The notes under the pieces: generated by a model
What the model was told of the DNA's origin: nothing
The model's input: only the letters and a program-made list of their open reading frames with translations
Databases searched by the model: none
Made by a program: the position numbers and the translations under genes
Shown here: one piece after another, positions 44,901 through 58,400 of the stretch
Numbering within the stretch: the stretch's first letter is position 1
Layout: every line of letters starts with the position of its first letter
Source of the DNA: Gyrodactylus bullatarudis
Taxonomy: Eukaryota > Platyhelminthes > Monogenea > Gyrodactylidea > Gyrodactylidae
NCBI GenBank assembly: GCA_012064415.1
Contig: SSNU01000148.1
Span: forward strand, 53,249 to 117,248
Direction of reading: 5' to 3'
Length of the DNA: 64,000 nucleotides

Positions 44901-47847
44901 GATTATCTCATATCTTGAGCAGATTTAAAGATGGAACCTAATACAGTTTTTGCGGCTATTAATCAATCAAAATTATGATTACCTTGAACTTTTCACAGAC
45001 CAAATCTCTATGAATGGTAGCCTGAAAGTCTGGATTTATGTTGCTCTTGATTTCGTCCAAATCCTTCTTGTTGGCAGGATAGAAGGCCTCATGGAAGCCA
45101 TGAACTTTGAATGGAGGCAGCAAAGACTTTGGGTCAGTTTTGAATATTTCCTGGAGAAAGATTTTTATCTCTTCAAGTAATGCATTCTTTGGCGAATTCA
45201 CTGATGTCTTTGTGCAAGATATTTTCATTTCATCTAATTGCTAGAATAAAATAGGAATAGATATATATTAGAGTAACATTTAATCTCATTTTGAAGATGA
45301 TCGAAAAGTGAGCATTTTTCCTATAAGACCATGTTTTCGAGTTATTTCTGATATTCAAAATCTCGATTGAAGATGACAATTTTTGAACAACCGCCATGAT
45401 TTTTTCAATGAATTTTACTACGAGAAAGGAGAAAATTAAGATTTTTGAATAGTTTTTGTAAAATTTTGAATAGGGTTTATAGTAAATATTGAGTCTTTTT
45501 CCACAGGTTGAAAGAAATTCCTGGGAAATTAGGTAAATTTTGATGCCTTTAGGGAAAATGGGATTTTTGTGTATCAGAACATGAACAAATTTTATTTTGA
45601 TTTTCAAAAATGTACTTTTCACGATTTAAATATCAAGGCATGGAACATTGTTCGGGGAAAATAAAATTTTGTATTACCCTAATATATATATATATTAGTT
45701 TCGTATGAGCTCGAGCCTTGCTTGATGAATTATGCTTCCTAGCCCTCTCTACGTACGTATTTTTCAAGACTGGATGCAACAATTCAATAGACTATTATTC
45801 CTGTCATGAACGTAGTGATTTCAAATAACCTTTTTCTCTTGTAGGTTAGTACCTAATAAGGATATTTTTATCTATCATACTCAGGGTACCACTTAGGCAA
45901 TTCATCATTGTACAATGTATTATATCTAAGCCTCAGAAAGTACTTGGTATACCCCCGATTCAATAGGAAATCTATGAGTCTCCTGAAATACGCAAAAAAG
46001 TTGATTTTTTTCAAAAGAAACTAAAAATAATTTCGTTAAAATAACTATAGTCATGAAAAAAAAAGTCTGAGATTTTTAATGAAAAATTTCAACGTACCTC
46101 TTTAAGACTTTTCATGCTCATCTTCCTATTAACTGGCATTTTGACAGGGTTGACCATGACTTTAGGATTGAAATTGGAAGGGTGCTTGCCATCAGTTTCC
46201 ATAGCATTGTCATTCTGCTCGGAGAACTTTTGGATAAAATACTTTGACTTTTGTATTAGACTGGATAAGCTATGCAAATCAGGATCTTGGCTGTTCCAAT
46301 CGGCTACGAGGAGATTCCTCAAATAACTATTCGTCTTCTCCTCATTATTCAATGCGATGATATTTTTCATGAGACGAGAGAACTTGAGAAATTCATAGCT
46401 ATCGTTGAGGTTTCTCTTCAAATCTTCATCTGAAATGTTACTGATGGGGAAGAAAATGAATTGAATGAGGTGAAATTTGCAAGTTTTCCAAGAATCTCAC
46501 TTAAAGCTGGGAAAGATGTTTTCCACGAGGAACTTGGTTTGTGCCAATTTACCTTCAAGCCAAGAGAGATACAAATCGGAAATCTAAATACATGTCCATC
46601 ATAATGCAATGATTAAAAGGGGAAAAAAGAAGAAATTCTCACAGAAGTCTGCTTGGACATTGAAGAATTTTGGCTAATCCGATAGAGCCACTGGATGACT
46701 ATGGGAACTCTAATTTGTAACCTCCAATTGTTTTCAATATGCTCAGTCAGTTTAGACTCAATCAAAGAACTTGAAGTTAGTAGGTTACATGAGACAGGTT
46801 GAGATAACGTACGCCTAGTCTGTGGGCTTTTTATACGATCTGGAGATTTTATTGACTCCTTATCATCCCGGGTGCATTCTTTGATGAATTCAGAATCATT
46901 TGTGAGCTCATTGAGTGATGTAAAGGATCGCAAAAGACATTGGAATTCTCGGCCAGAGAGGGAATTAAAATAAAATTTTGTCTTTTCCAAATCCCCACAT
47001 GTGATATAGATGTATTGGGGATACTTGAAGATTGTCTTGAGAAAGATGAACTTGATTCTTCTCAAAAGATTTTTCACTGAGTAATCTAAGCATAACATAA
47101 GATCATCGATTAGGTATATCAATGAATTAGCATTCAATTTCATTCCACAATAAGCCATCATTTTTTCTACGACTGTGTTGACAAAAACCATCGGAGATGG
47201 AGTTTGGAATAGGACAATATCCATTCGACTTGATGTGCTTGAATTTAACCTTGAAGTTAAACTTATCTCAAGGGTAGTGGAGATGCAAAAAGCTAAAACT
47301 AAGGGCTTAAGGTGACTTTCACAAATCCGATAGTTTGTGCAAATGTCTATAAAATCATTGAGAGTTTCATTTGTTATTCCATCCAAGTCAGATATCATGA
47401 ATACTATCGGTCCGGATTTTAAATTTGAGTCTAAAATTATTCAAAGATGAGCTAACCTGATTTTATATTTTGATTTAATCCAAATAATGATTTCTGAACG
47501 GTAGAATACATTTGGGAATCTCCTTCAATTGACAATTGTTCAATCAGTTTTTCAATTAAAGTTCTGGCGTTGTTAATTGAATTTAACCCATGAGTTGAAG
47601 CGAAATACCCATTACAAACATCGTTCACAGTCTTGGAGACATTACTAATGAAAAAATCCAAATCAGGATTATTCACACCAGTCAGAAAAACACAGGAGGC
47701 AATTGATTCAACCTTTTCATACTCTTTTCTCAAAAGGTAATCTCTAAACGTTATTAAAGATTCATTAGATAGATTTTCAATATCCTTTTGACAGAGATTA
47801 GCAAAGTTTTCCCAATTTCGACCAAAGAATTTATTAACCTTTTCCAT
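41987..47847 (-). CDS. ORC3: Origin recognition complex subunit 3
   Basis: Six exons on the minus strand: 47457-47847, 46643-47403, 46501-46583, 46098-46440, 44983-45240 and 41987-42223, about 690 aa (human ORC3 is about 711). Diagnostic segments: SCVFLTGVNNPDLDFF (N-terminal AAA-like region), VFMISDLDGIT in Walker-B position, PLVLAFCISTTLEI, and LCLDYSVKNLLRRIKFIFLK. The C-terminal part has SLLPPFKVHGFHEAFY and DFSIMYKLHTEF then NDWLYAFNAM. Introns are 53, 59, 60, 857 and 2759 bp, and the two long ones hold MITEs. In exon 6 the open frame upstream of 42223 is intron and MITE sequence: the phase-0 acceptor lies at 42224. The C-terminus is acidic and lacks the usual RLTW end unless the exon at 40383 is used. 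ORC3 acts in the six-subunit ORC that loads MCM at origins. Confidence 0.9.
42279..42510. repeat. piggyBac-type MITE in the ORC3 last intron
   Basis: The left end CCATTCATATCCCATT and the right end ATATGAAGGG are followed by TTAA (42511-42514). The left flank is a mutated GTAA. The interior matches the copy at 51321-51768 (TTTTGAACTGAAAGA, ATATGTATAA, AAAGTTACTT). It supplies a misleading open-frame extension upstream of ORC3 exon 6. Confidence 0.75.
42515..44982. other. Remainder of ORC3 intron 5
   Basis: AT-rich intron sequence with no defined repeat or gene. Confidence 0.5.
45264..45683. repeat. TA-flanked MITE in ORC3 intron 4
   Basis: Inverted relative to the copy at 33892-34360: GAGTAACATTTAATC at the left end, GTATTACCC followed by TA at the right end, and shared GAACATTGTTCGGGGAAAA near the right end. 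It lies wholly inside the 857-bp intron 45241-46097. Confidence 0.7.
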
Positions 47848-48294
47848 ATTATGGACCGTATAAAAAATTAATAAATAGCTTTTTGATTTTAATCCTTAAA
47901 ATACGAAATTGAAATATATTTAAACAAAGTAATCATATGACGTCTTGAGTCAAAGAGAAAAACAATAATTTTGTGATTTTATAAAAAAACTTTTTGCTTA
48001 ACTGAGTCAACTCCTAGGATTCCTTAAGTAAATCACAGTCTGAGATATTACTTTAGGATATTACATTTTTAATTGATTATTAAATTATAATTTAGACCTT
48101 CAAAAAGTGAATTCAATTTCCTAAAATTGTAACAATTGTTGAGCTATTTAATTAAAAATTATCGATTTGTCTTGTTAAACTCTACTCTAAAAGCTTGCAT
48201 AAGAACAATACACTTTAATATTAATAAAAAGAAATGTATTGAGTATTTTTTCTGGAATTGATGAATAAATGAACAAAAATAATAATAGTAGTAG
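47848..48294. other. Intergenic region between ORC3 and the Nudix gene
   Basis: 447 bp, both flanking genes on the minus strand. It must contain the ORC3 promoter and the Nudix 3' UTR. No clear TATA or CCAAT box is seen. Confidence 0.45.
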
Positions 48295-49233
48295 TTAATC
48301 AAATGGAAATTGTCTTCTTAACATGGAATTGAGTAGTAGGAAATTGCAAACATCTTGGTCTGGATTAATAAATCCATGTCTGAACAAAAAGTCCAAAATA
48401 ACTAAACCAGAATTGGGTTTAAATATATCTTGACATATGAGTTCTTTAACTTGGTCAATACTCAGTAAACGAAAACCGTTTACCTCTCCATCAGAGTTGA
48501 TTGGTGTGAATTCTGCGGGCAATTTCAAATCATAACAAAATTCTAGATTAGGAGAGATTCCTTTACAACTTTCACTGATACAGCTAACATATCCAACCGG
48601 CTTAAGACCTTCTAGAAGATCTTCTGGAATGGATGCCTCTTCAACACATTCTTTTTTGACGCAATCGGAAACACTCATTTCGTAAGTGAGTCCACCTGCC
48701 ACTATATTATCAAGCATTCCAGGATGATTTTGCTTGGTTAAAGACCTCTGAGCGATCCACATGAACATTTCCATCTTTTGAGTAAGAGGATTACGAACAA
48801 AAGTGTAGCCATTGACATGAACTCCATAACGTGAAACTCCCAACATTACAGAGGCAGCTCTTTCCATTTTCAAAAAAACCTTTTCTCTATTACTGGAATA
48901 GATTCCAAAATCTTCATCTCGCCAACCCTTCAAGGCATCAAGATTAGATCCTCGACGTAGCTCTTGCATTACAATACTCACAGCCAAAGATCTCTCATCA
49001 AAATCCTTTAACATAGGATTGAGAATAATTGATCTCTCTTCTTGGGATTCTACTTCTTGGAAAACCTCTGGAAATCTAAGTAGGTGTTCTGCTATTGCTG
49101 GTCTTATGAGTCCTACAAAGTGTCCTTCAATAAGAAATTTGTAGCAGTCGAATGGTTTGATGTTGTTCGGAGCAAAATTATTACATCTTGAGCTAACCAG
49201 CTTCAGAAATCCCGAAAGAGGGCTGAAGGTCAT
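48295..49233 (-). CDS. DUF4743/Nudix hydrolase (YJR142W/NUDT20-24-like)
   Basis: Single-exon gene of 312 aa. In-frame stops just upstream of the ATG support the start. The N-terminal half is the DUF4743-type region that precedes this Nudix subfamily (FLIEGHFVGLIRPAIAEHL, then VSRYGVHVNGYTF). The Nudix fold follows, with the partner motif PGMLDNIVAGGLTYEM. The Nudix box, residues about 179-201, reads GGLTYEMSVSDCVKKECVEE: the two catalytic glutamates of EE are present, but the first conserved Glu is Met and the usual Arg is Lys. Known relatives hydrolyse damaged (oxo- and oxy-) thiamine diphosphates, so a metabolite-repair role is inferred. It is divergent with ASPP across 234 bp. Confidence 0.93.
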   Translation of the reverse strand: MTFSPLSGFLKLVSSRCNNFAPNNIKPFDCYKFLIEGHFVGLIRPAIAEHLLRFPEVFQEVESQEERSIILNPMLKDFDERSLAVSIVMQELRRGSNLDALKGWRDEDFGIYSSNREKVFLKMERAASVMLGVSRYGVHVNGYTFVRNPLTQKMEMFMWIAQRSLTKQNHPGMLDNIVAGGLTYEMSVSDCVKKECVEEASIPEDLLEGLKPVGYVSCISESCKGISPNLEFCYDLKLPAEFTPINSDGEVNGFRLLSIDQVKELICQDIFKPNSGLVILDFLFRHGFINPDQDVCNFLLLNSMLRRQFPFD

Positions 49234-49467
49234 TTATCACAGGCAAAGTGGGAAAATTGTGAAAATCTTTAAAAATTTACCTTTTGATGTTAATGGTACG
49301 ATTTTCTATTTTAATTAAACAAACTTACTTTGTTCACCAATTGTTTGTAATAATAAAAGCAAAATATTTGAAATATATTTTAATGAAGATATCATGTTTA
49401 CGCATCCTCTAATCCCGAATCACAATAATATTTTCTATGCTCAATAGAGAAATAAAGCATATTCATA
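49234..49467. promoter_or_regulatory. Putative bidirectional promoter (Nudix / ASPP)
   Basis: Only 234 bp separate the divergent start codons of the Nudix gene (-) and ASPP (+). Both core promoters must fit here unless ASPP has non-coding exons further upstream. No strong TATA box is visible. Confidence 0.5.
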
Positions 49468-52400
49468 ATGCAAAGATCCAATATTAGCAATGAGTTGTCA
49501 ATGAATGATGCTCGAGCTATTATAGAGAGACAAAAATCCCAAATTAATTCTCAGCATTTAATGATAAATCAAAAAGAACAAGAAATACAGAGACTTAGAC
49601 ATTTGAACAGTCAAGTAATATATGTTTGTTTATCTTTGAAGCAGAACAACTTATTCAACAAAAATAATCGGACAAATAAAACGCTCGATTTGTCTATTGA
49701 TGAAGAAGTTAAACTTCAACAGCTTCGAGGTTTGCGTGGACAAACTGAAAAATTGAGATTAAATAATGAAGTTATTCGTGAGTATTATTCCTCGTTCATT
49801 TTTAATCTCATCATCTAAATTTGAATATATATTTACTTGATCAAACTTTTATTCTGTAAAAGATTCATCCCTTCTTCTAAAATTCAAAGTCTCAATTTAC
49901 ATTTGCACTCCTGTTTGCTTTATTATTCCTATAGCCTATTTATCAAAAACATATCATATACTTGAATTCAAATTAACTATTTATTTTCTGCTTTGTAAAG
50001 ACTACTTAACATCCTGAGGTTTTCCAATTTAAAGGAAATTAATAAAAAAAATTCATATCTTTTAGTTAATGAAATAACCACAATTAAAGGCAATTTGTCA
50101 AACAGAAGTACTGATTTGGCATCTCATTTAAGAAATTATCATCAACTCGATGAACAGATAAAATTGGCAATGTCCTGGCGTGAATGGCTTGATGATTGCC
50201 TAAAGCTAGTTGTGGCTGTTTGTAATAACAGTGCATCTGTACAGGAAAAAAATCGTCTTTCAAGTCTTTCTCAAGAGGCATACTCCCGACCTGCCTTACA
50301 ACTTCTTAATCAAGATGTAAGTAGAATTTCAATTAAAAGAGGCAAAATCATTATTTTTATAAATTATTATTTTAGCAATGGAAAAAATGGAACGAATCAA
50401 TTCGACATTTAAAACAAACAGATGATCGTATTGCCTCAAAATCAAATAATTTTAGTTCCCAATCCCCTCAGCCTTCAGATGTTTATAAATTTTCAACCTC
50501 CAGTACTTTTAACAAGCCTTTGCCAAATATCTCTAGAAATGATATTAAAAAGTGAGCATTAATTTTTTTAGTTGGATATTTAAAATTATTTCACTATAAT
50601 TTCAATGTCAGAACTGGATTACAAAATCCAACGAGTGAGCCATCTGGCTCGCCTAACATTTCCTGTTTGAATAAAATTTCAAAAAATGATATTCAACCGA
50701 CTGCTGTATCTGGACTCTTCACCAGAGCTACCAACAGTCCTCCATCTGCCCGTAGAGCTTCCCTTATGCTTCTGCTAAATAGTGCAGCTTCGACTCCATC
50801 AGTTACTCCAACTGGCGAACCAAACAAAGTCTTCCAAGTCAGTGGATCTAAAGGAATGGTCTCAAGGCAAAAGTGTCCAGAGGCGACCATTTTTGCCTTG
50901 GGTCGAGCCAAGACACCTCCACGCTATGCTTCTCGCACTGTGATTAATGACACATATATGCGGCGTCTCCTAGATAAAGAAAATATTGAAAAATACAAAA
51001 AGACAGCTAATGAAATCTACATGAATCAAGTTGCAAAAATTTCCACAAAATATCTTGGCAACCTAAAGACAGAAGATAACAATAAACCAGTTGTCTGTGA
51101 TAAAGATGTCTCAGCTGATGCAGATAAAAACATAAATTTCACTCAGGCAATCGAAAAAGCCGGCAACTCAAATATATCCTCTAGCGATTCGTCCCTAGAT
51201 ATGGTCGGTTTATCAGAACGTGATGCCATAGAGGTTGACCTGGATGTAAGTTGTTTCAATTTTTGTTGCAGTTAAATTAATCAGAGTATATATTTATCCT
51301 CTTACAATGAATTACATAAACCCTTCATGTCCCATTTTACCACTAGTGAAAAAAAAACTTTTTTGAGCGATAATTTGAACTGAAAGACGCTTAAAATACT
51401 TGGAAAGGATACTCATTAGAAAGTAATATGTATAATTCATAAAGAAAGCTTTTCACTGATGATAACTAAAGTTACTTAAAGAAGAGTGATTTTTTGAAAA
51501 TGCAGTCTAATATTTAGAACGTTAGCCTATTTACTGAACCCTTGGAAAAAAATAAAATAACTTTTTATCTGAAAATAATACTTGTAGATTTCAAATGTTC
51601 AATTGCCTGGTTGATATCTCTCATAGTTTAGAAGATGACTTTGTCTTATATATGACAATTCGGCTCTTGAAAAGGAATTCAGATCCGGAATCAGTGTGTA
51701 ATTATTTTGGTATGGCTTCAAATTTTCCAACTCTAGTGTGCTGAAAAAAAAATTTGGGACATGAATGGTTAATTCAGCCTAGACTAAATGAAACCTAATA
51801 AAATTGGTACAATTCTCAATAAAGCCCAACGCTATTATTATTATTATTATCCGTTCAAATATAAACTTTTTATCAATTAATCTCTTCTTAGAAGTTTAGA
51901 CTCGACTTGGTAACTGTTTGCAGTAGAACATTGGTTTAAAAAAGAATAACAATGATGATAATAGATAATCCATCACATCTTTATTGAACATGTACGCTAA
52001 ACGAACAAGAGAGAGACAGAGAGAATAAATGAAAAATCTCTAACCTTGTATGCGAGATTTATTATTTTACTTATTTTTCAATTATAATTAACCGACCGTC
52101 TCTCTCTTTCTCTCAATATTTCATAGTCATATTCATTTTACAATCTTCATTAAATCTTTATTTATTTTTGATCTTCTTCATTTGATAACTACTACTAGTA
52201 CTATTAATAATAAAATATTATTGTTGTTGAGAGATTAAATTGATTCGTCTCTGCGTTACACGTTCATCATATTTTCCTCTATTCATCTTTCCATCTTTCA
52301 AAGGTAATAATTATTATAATAGAATATGTCTCTTTCAAATTGAATCGACTCTCTCCTTCTTAACTGACGCTTGTCTATAGTGTCATCCTTATTGAAATTT

Positions 52401-55400
52401 CAATAAATATATACTGGTCGAATTAATACATGTGAAACACTTTCAATATTTTCAATTTTATGACTATTTTACATGATAATTTTTTTCAAACCAACACACC
52501 ATTTGATACATTATAAAATTCACTATCGAATGATATCTGAATATTTTTTCTACCATTTCATTTAACCTAAAAATTCTCCTTTTATTCAATAATATCAAAG
52601 CATTTTTCAATGAATGATTTTATTTAACATCATTTCAAGATAATTATGACGACGTTTTTAGAATTTCACATCCAAGTTCAATGGAATTTCCAAATTGCTC
52701 CCCGTTTGCAAAAACTCTTTAAGATTAAAGTCCCTAAAGGTATTTTACTAAGTTTAGGTCTGTATTTCTTGATGAACAATTAATAGAATCAATTTTATCA
52801 ATAATCAGTCATTCAAATACAAGAATCTCATCTTAGAGTTGATTTTTACTCGTAGAAATGGGATAAACCAAAATGTTGAATTTTCCCGCAACAAAAACTA
52901 TTGCCAAGATTCCTTTAGAATAAATTGCTCCCCAACCCAAAACTGAAGCTTCATTGTGTACTTTAATTGTGTATTTTCTTCGGAGCGTGTCCTCATTTGA
53001 ACACCAATGGTAACTTGAGCCATCAGGTTTTTTTCAAGTTGAGCCTTTTTTTGTTTGTAATTGTTACTTAATTCGAATTGGATCTTTGGCTTAATTTTCC
53101 CTTGATCCAATCAACTTATTAAAATTCTTATTTTTGACTTCCTCAAGAATATTTCTTTTCCCATTTCTTTTTGAATCTTTCTTAAATTTGGATTCAAATC
53201 TAGTTTTGCTTTTGCCTGATTGCAGTTCATAAAAATTATAGTAATGATTCGTTCACTCTCCCACCTTTGAATATTTGCTCATTTTGGCTTCAAATCAGGA
53301 AAGATGAAATGGTAGAAAAAATATTCAGATATCATTCAATAGTGAATTTTATGATGTATCAAATGGTGTGTTGATTTGAAAACAATTATCATGTAAAATA
53401 GTCCTAAAATTGAAAATATTGAAAGTTTTTCACATGTATTAACTCAACCAGTATACATATACCTAATTGACATGAAGTTGAGAATTTATTATCTTTACAA
53501 AAAACTCGATATTTTTCTCCAGATTCACAGGAAAAAAATATTTTTTAAATTCTAAAACGGAATGAGCTAATTAGATGTGGATATTCGAAAAAAATTCAAT
53601 CTGACCAAAATTAGGCTATTTTTAGAATACCGAAAATGCACCAAATATCACAAATTTTCGTTCAATGCTGATCCCAAATATCATCACTTAACTGCTTCGA
53701 ATCATCAATAAAAATTTTGAGCTCAAAAGTTGAAAAAGTGGAAATTTGGTGCATTTTCAATATTCAAATTTTCGTCAATTAGGTTTACATAAATATATAC
53801 ACTATCCAATGCATAATATCTCTATAATATGTTTTAGTGTAAAAACATGTTCATTTCATTCAATAGAATCATTCTTCATTTAAGCATTTTTTAATCACCC
53901 TTCTCATCATCATGGTAAACACTTCATTTTGAATTATATATAGACAAAATACAAAATAATAATCTGCCTTTTACATACACACAAACACACATATGTGGAA
54001 AATAATTTTATTTTCATCCCAATTCTGTTTCATCTCTCACAAAGTTTACCAGAGATTCCTCGCATGTGTACCAAAGGTTGAGAGAATAAATAAACTCTCA
54101 CGAGACTAGAGAGATGCACGAGGAATCCTGAGACATGTACACAAAAATCAAAAGAAGAAACAATCATCAAGTGTAACTGGACTGTGTATATTGAGATTCT
54201 ATAAAGAGATGGCCCTAGTATCAGATTTACCCCTTATTCTAATTGAAAATCAAATTTATAATAAGAATCCTTTTTACATAGAATTTCAATAATGGAATCT
54301 CAATAAGAATCCTTTTTATATTCTTTTAAATTAAAAGTTTTAATAAAATAATATTAACCTTCTAGAAAAAGTCACGTAACAATGAAGAATCAATAGACTG
54401 TGATAAGGTCGGCCCAGACCGAGATCTCGACGATGGAATAAATAGATTGAGTCAAGATAATAAAACCAAGACAAAACCTGATACAAGTACAAATAATAGT
54501 GCTGATAGTGCAGTTATAGCTGACATGTCAAATTCATCCTCTGTAAATTTCCCTTCCCCAGGGGTTAACTCGAATAAAAACACACCCAACAACAACACTA
54601 CCAATATGAATACAAACAATAACAACAACCTTAGATATTCATCAATACAAAATAATAATAATAGCAATATCAATACTTATTCACTAGACAATAATAATAA
54701 AGATAAAAACAAAGTTATGATACATGACTTGAAAATTCAGCCAGCATCAGAAGAAGATTCCTTAATAAAGCCTCAACTATCCCTACACGAGATAGACCAG
54801 ACAGACTTTCAATCTTCCATCAATCTTGGCCATCACCTCGGGATTAATAACACTACAGCATTATCTTCTGATGAATCCAATCATATTGACATCTATGTAC
54901 CTCCAAATGACAATGGTATGTTCTTTCCCTATTTACAATTTATATTAGAACTAATTATTATTTTTTTTCAATTACTTTATTATTCTGGGATGAAACTAGA
55001 TTTTAAAAATATCTCCAAGTCATCTTGAAATGAAGAGGATTCACTATAGTTATCATAACATAATCTTCAATTGATCGCATAAATGCTTGGCTTTCTTTCG
55101 CCTGGTTATATATTTTGTTGACAACCGGAACTAATAACTATGATTATTATTTAAAAGGAATGTGATTGACCTAGGCTCTCCATGAGATGATGTATTAGGA
55201 ATAGATTCGAGGGATTCAATTTTGATTGTTTCAAAATTCCCAATTTAAGATTTTTGGGTTTCCCTTTGAATGATTTCAATAAAGTGATATAAACAAAGGC
55301 TAAAAAAATTTTAATCAAAAAAATCGATTTACATGTCAATTTTATAATTTATTCTAGGAAAACGATTTCACAATATGTTGCAAACGATAAAATCTAAAAG

Positions 55401-58400
55401 ATTAAATTATCGATTGAGTATTTAAGGCCATATAATATATAGCATATATACAGGTTTAAAGTTCAAGTTTGTTGGGTACGCAGAAAAATGACAAAATTTG
55501 AAACAAAGTTCAATGTATTTTCAAAAAGAATTTCGATCATTTAAAAGATTTTGGTGCCAGTTTAGGGAAATTTATCGGTTCATTCAACTACCATTGCTGA
55601 TCCCTTCTTTACCATGAAACTCTTGAAAGAATAACAATAATACATTACTATTTCTCTACTTTCATAAATCCTCATTACACGAAACCAATCTACAAATATA
55701 TATATTATACAAGTGTGTGTGTGTGTGTGCATATATGAATATATGTCAAGAAGAAGATTAAGAGGAAAAACCAAACCTATCTGTGTACAGTGTACATGTT
55801 CCAGATTAGTAGTTCTGGTGTGATTTTATAGTGTATCATTATTATTATTAGTATGACCTTTATATATCCAAGAGAAAGAATATATCCATTTCTATTCATG
55901 TAATAAGGGAAATTGCTGTTCCAAGTTTTTCGATGAAACCCGATAAATACTATGGATATTGCAACTTTGAAACAATATACAAACACACACACACTATATA
56001 TGTATATAGTCATGGTGTGTACACTGTACAAGTTGGGGGGTCGTGGAATCATATGATCTAGTTACATTTATTTATTTTTTCTCCTAATGGGCAAATGGAA
56101 AAAATGTTGTCTGATATGAATTTTATACATTGTACATGTTTTACACTTGATTATCTTTTGGAAAGAATTATCCGGGGAAAATGTGGTTTTTCAACTGCCC
56201 TACTCTTGTGATCAAATTTGTCTGAAGCAAGCATAATTGTATTGATATTATTATCACCATGGCTACTGACTACTTTCTTCTTGATTTCTTCTCCCATCTC
56301 TCTTCATTAATAGTGATAATAATGTGGTGTAAATAGAAATTACGATATAACCAGAATAAAACTATGCCATATTTAGATTATGGTCTGCCTAATAGCCATA
56401 TAAATTTTTATCCATCATTCTCTGGGAAAAATAAAGAAATTTCTCAAAAATTATTAGGCGTTATTTGTGTATTTGTATTCTGAGAAGAAAAAAGAAAATC
56501 TTTAACCCTTTAAGTTCCAGTAAATTTTTCCAATGACTCTTATTCAATCTTTTCCCTATCATATGATTTGTAACGAATCCAGAAATAACCCAGGATTAAA
56601 AATAATTTAATCATCTTAACCCATTTTACCACCAAAGAAAATATTTAAAACATTTTTGAGAGTCAATTATTTAATGAAACAATAGCTGCAAATTTCAATT
56701 TTGCAATAGCCTGCTCAATATCTCTCATAGTTTTGAAGATAACTGGTTTTAAAACCAAAAAATGCCAATTTTAACACCTATTATCTTTTCAATGATAAGT
56801 CGGCTTTCGAAAAGGAATTCAGATTCGGAATCAGCGTAATTATTTTAGTATAACTTCAAAATTTCCAACTTTAGTGATGAAAAAAATAATGATTTGGGAC
56901 ATAAAGAGTTATACAATGGGTACATGAGATTTGGTAAGATCTAGACGATACCGAAAATTTTTACCCAGATAATATATCCTCGATTTTGACTCTAAGAAGA
57001 ATCTCTTGTGGAAAATTCGCATCGTTCATATTTACTCAACTATATTTTATATAGCACATTCTCATCATCTCTTTTATATGACTCGTAGATAAAATAGTTA
57101 TTTTGAGTCATGCTTAAAATATCTTGAATGACTGATTTTCGCTTTTCATCCTGTATTCATCTTCATACATATTTTCCTCCCTAATACACTCATAAAATGG
57201 TCTCTTTCTCTCTGATTATATAGGGGAATATATTTTATAGTATAGTAGACACAATGAATCATAGTCTAAAGTCATTTCCACAAATCACACCTGATTATCC
57301 TTGAAAATAATTTTTATTTTCCAGAAAAGATTAAATCGATCTTGAAGAGACTGAATTTGAAGAAGGATTTAACTGATGCCGAGAGAGTTATTCATCAGAA
57401 AAAAGTTTTGGCTGGCGAAGAAGAGGCTTCAAAGAGTGTTAGATTCCATCCACTTGCTTTGCTCCTTGATGCTGCTCTCGAGGGTGACATTGAACTGGTC
57501 AAAAGAGCATCCAAAGAAGTAAGTAAACCCACTTTTTTCACGCTATGAAGAAAGGATTGAAAAAACCAAATCTTTAGAAAATTATACACCATGTTTCATA
57601 TCTCAGGTTAGCGCCAAATTCCCAGTTGAAAAAAATTTTTTGATATCAAAATCAGGAAGTGATCGAAAGTTGATTTTTAGGATCACGATTAGTGAAAGAA
57701 ATCAAATACTTGATTTTTTAATGATTTTTACTGCTTGAAAATCAGTGAAATTTAGATGATTCAAGATGATGACTTCCTTGGCTTATTGTGATCATAAAAA
57801 TCAACTTTTTACCACTCTCTCTCACTTAGAAATCAACAAACATTTCCAACTCAAAGTTCAAAAAAATGGAAATTTTACTCTGATGATCCAATGTATTTTC
57901 GTTTCATGGCTAGGATGATTATGAAAAATTTATGAATACAGCACTATCAAAAATAAGAAAAGATCTTCTTTACTTTATTCGTCTCGTCCCTGTCCTCGAA
58001 TCAGATCTGAACAATAGATTCATCTACTCTAATTAGAATTGTTTTGGTTTAAATTATAATTCTTCCAAATATTTCATTGAAATTATTCAATTTGGTAAAC
58101 AATTCTTTGAGAATTTCGAATTTATTTTTCATTTATCTTGCAATAATAATCTATAGATTACAAGAAGATTAAAACTCATCCACTATCTAATTGATAACTG
58201 TCAATATCTTTTAGTTGACATGATTATGATTATGATTATCAGCTTTAATTTCCTGATAAAATTTGGGGAAATTAGATTCTTAATGAATTCATCTCTTCTT
58301 TTTCCCTAGGTTGAAGATGTATCTCTACCCAATGACGAAGGAATTACCGCCCTCCACAATGCAGTCTGTGCTGGTAGAATTGAAATAGCCAAATTCCTCG

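Noticed and set aside
44950..45180. Plus-strand ORF of 76 codons
   Set aside because: Antisense to ORC3 exon 5, whose minus-strand peptide matches ORC3.
49615..49644. A 30-bp intron in ASPP exon 1 (GTAATA to AAGCAG)
   Set aside because: Ends fit and short introns occur here, but the segment is in frame and open, so read-through is the simpler model. It remains a possible alternative.
54452..54673. Leucine-rich minus-strand ORF resembling membrane segments
   Set aside because: It is the complement of the poly-Asn stretch of ASPP exon 5 and has no independent support.
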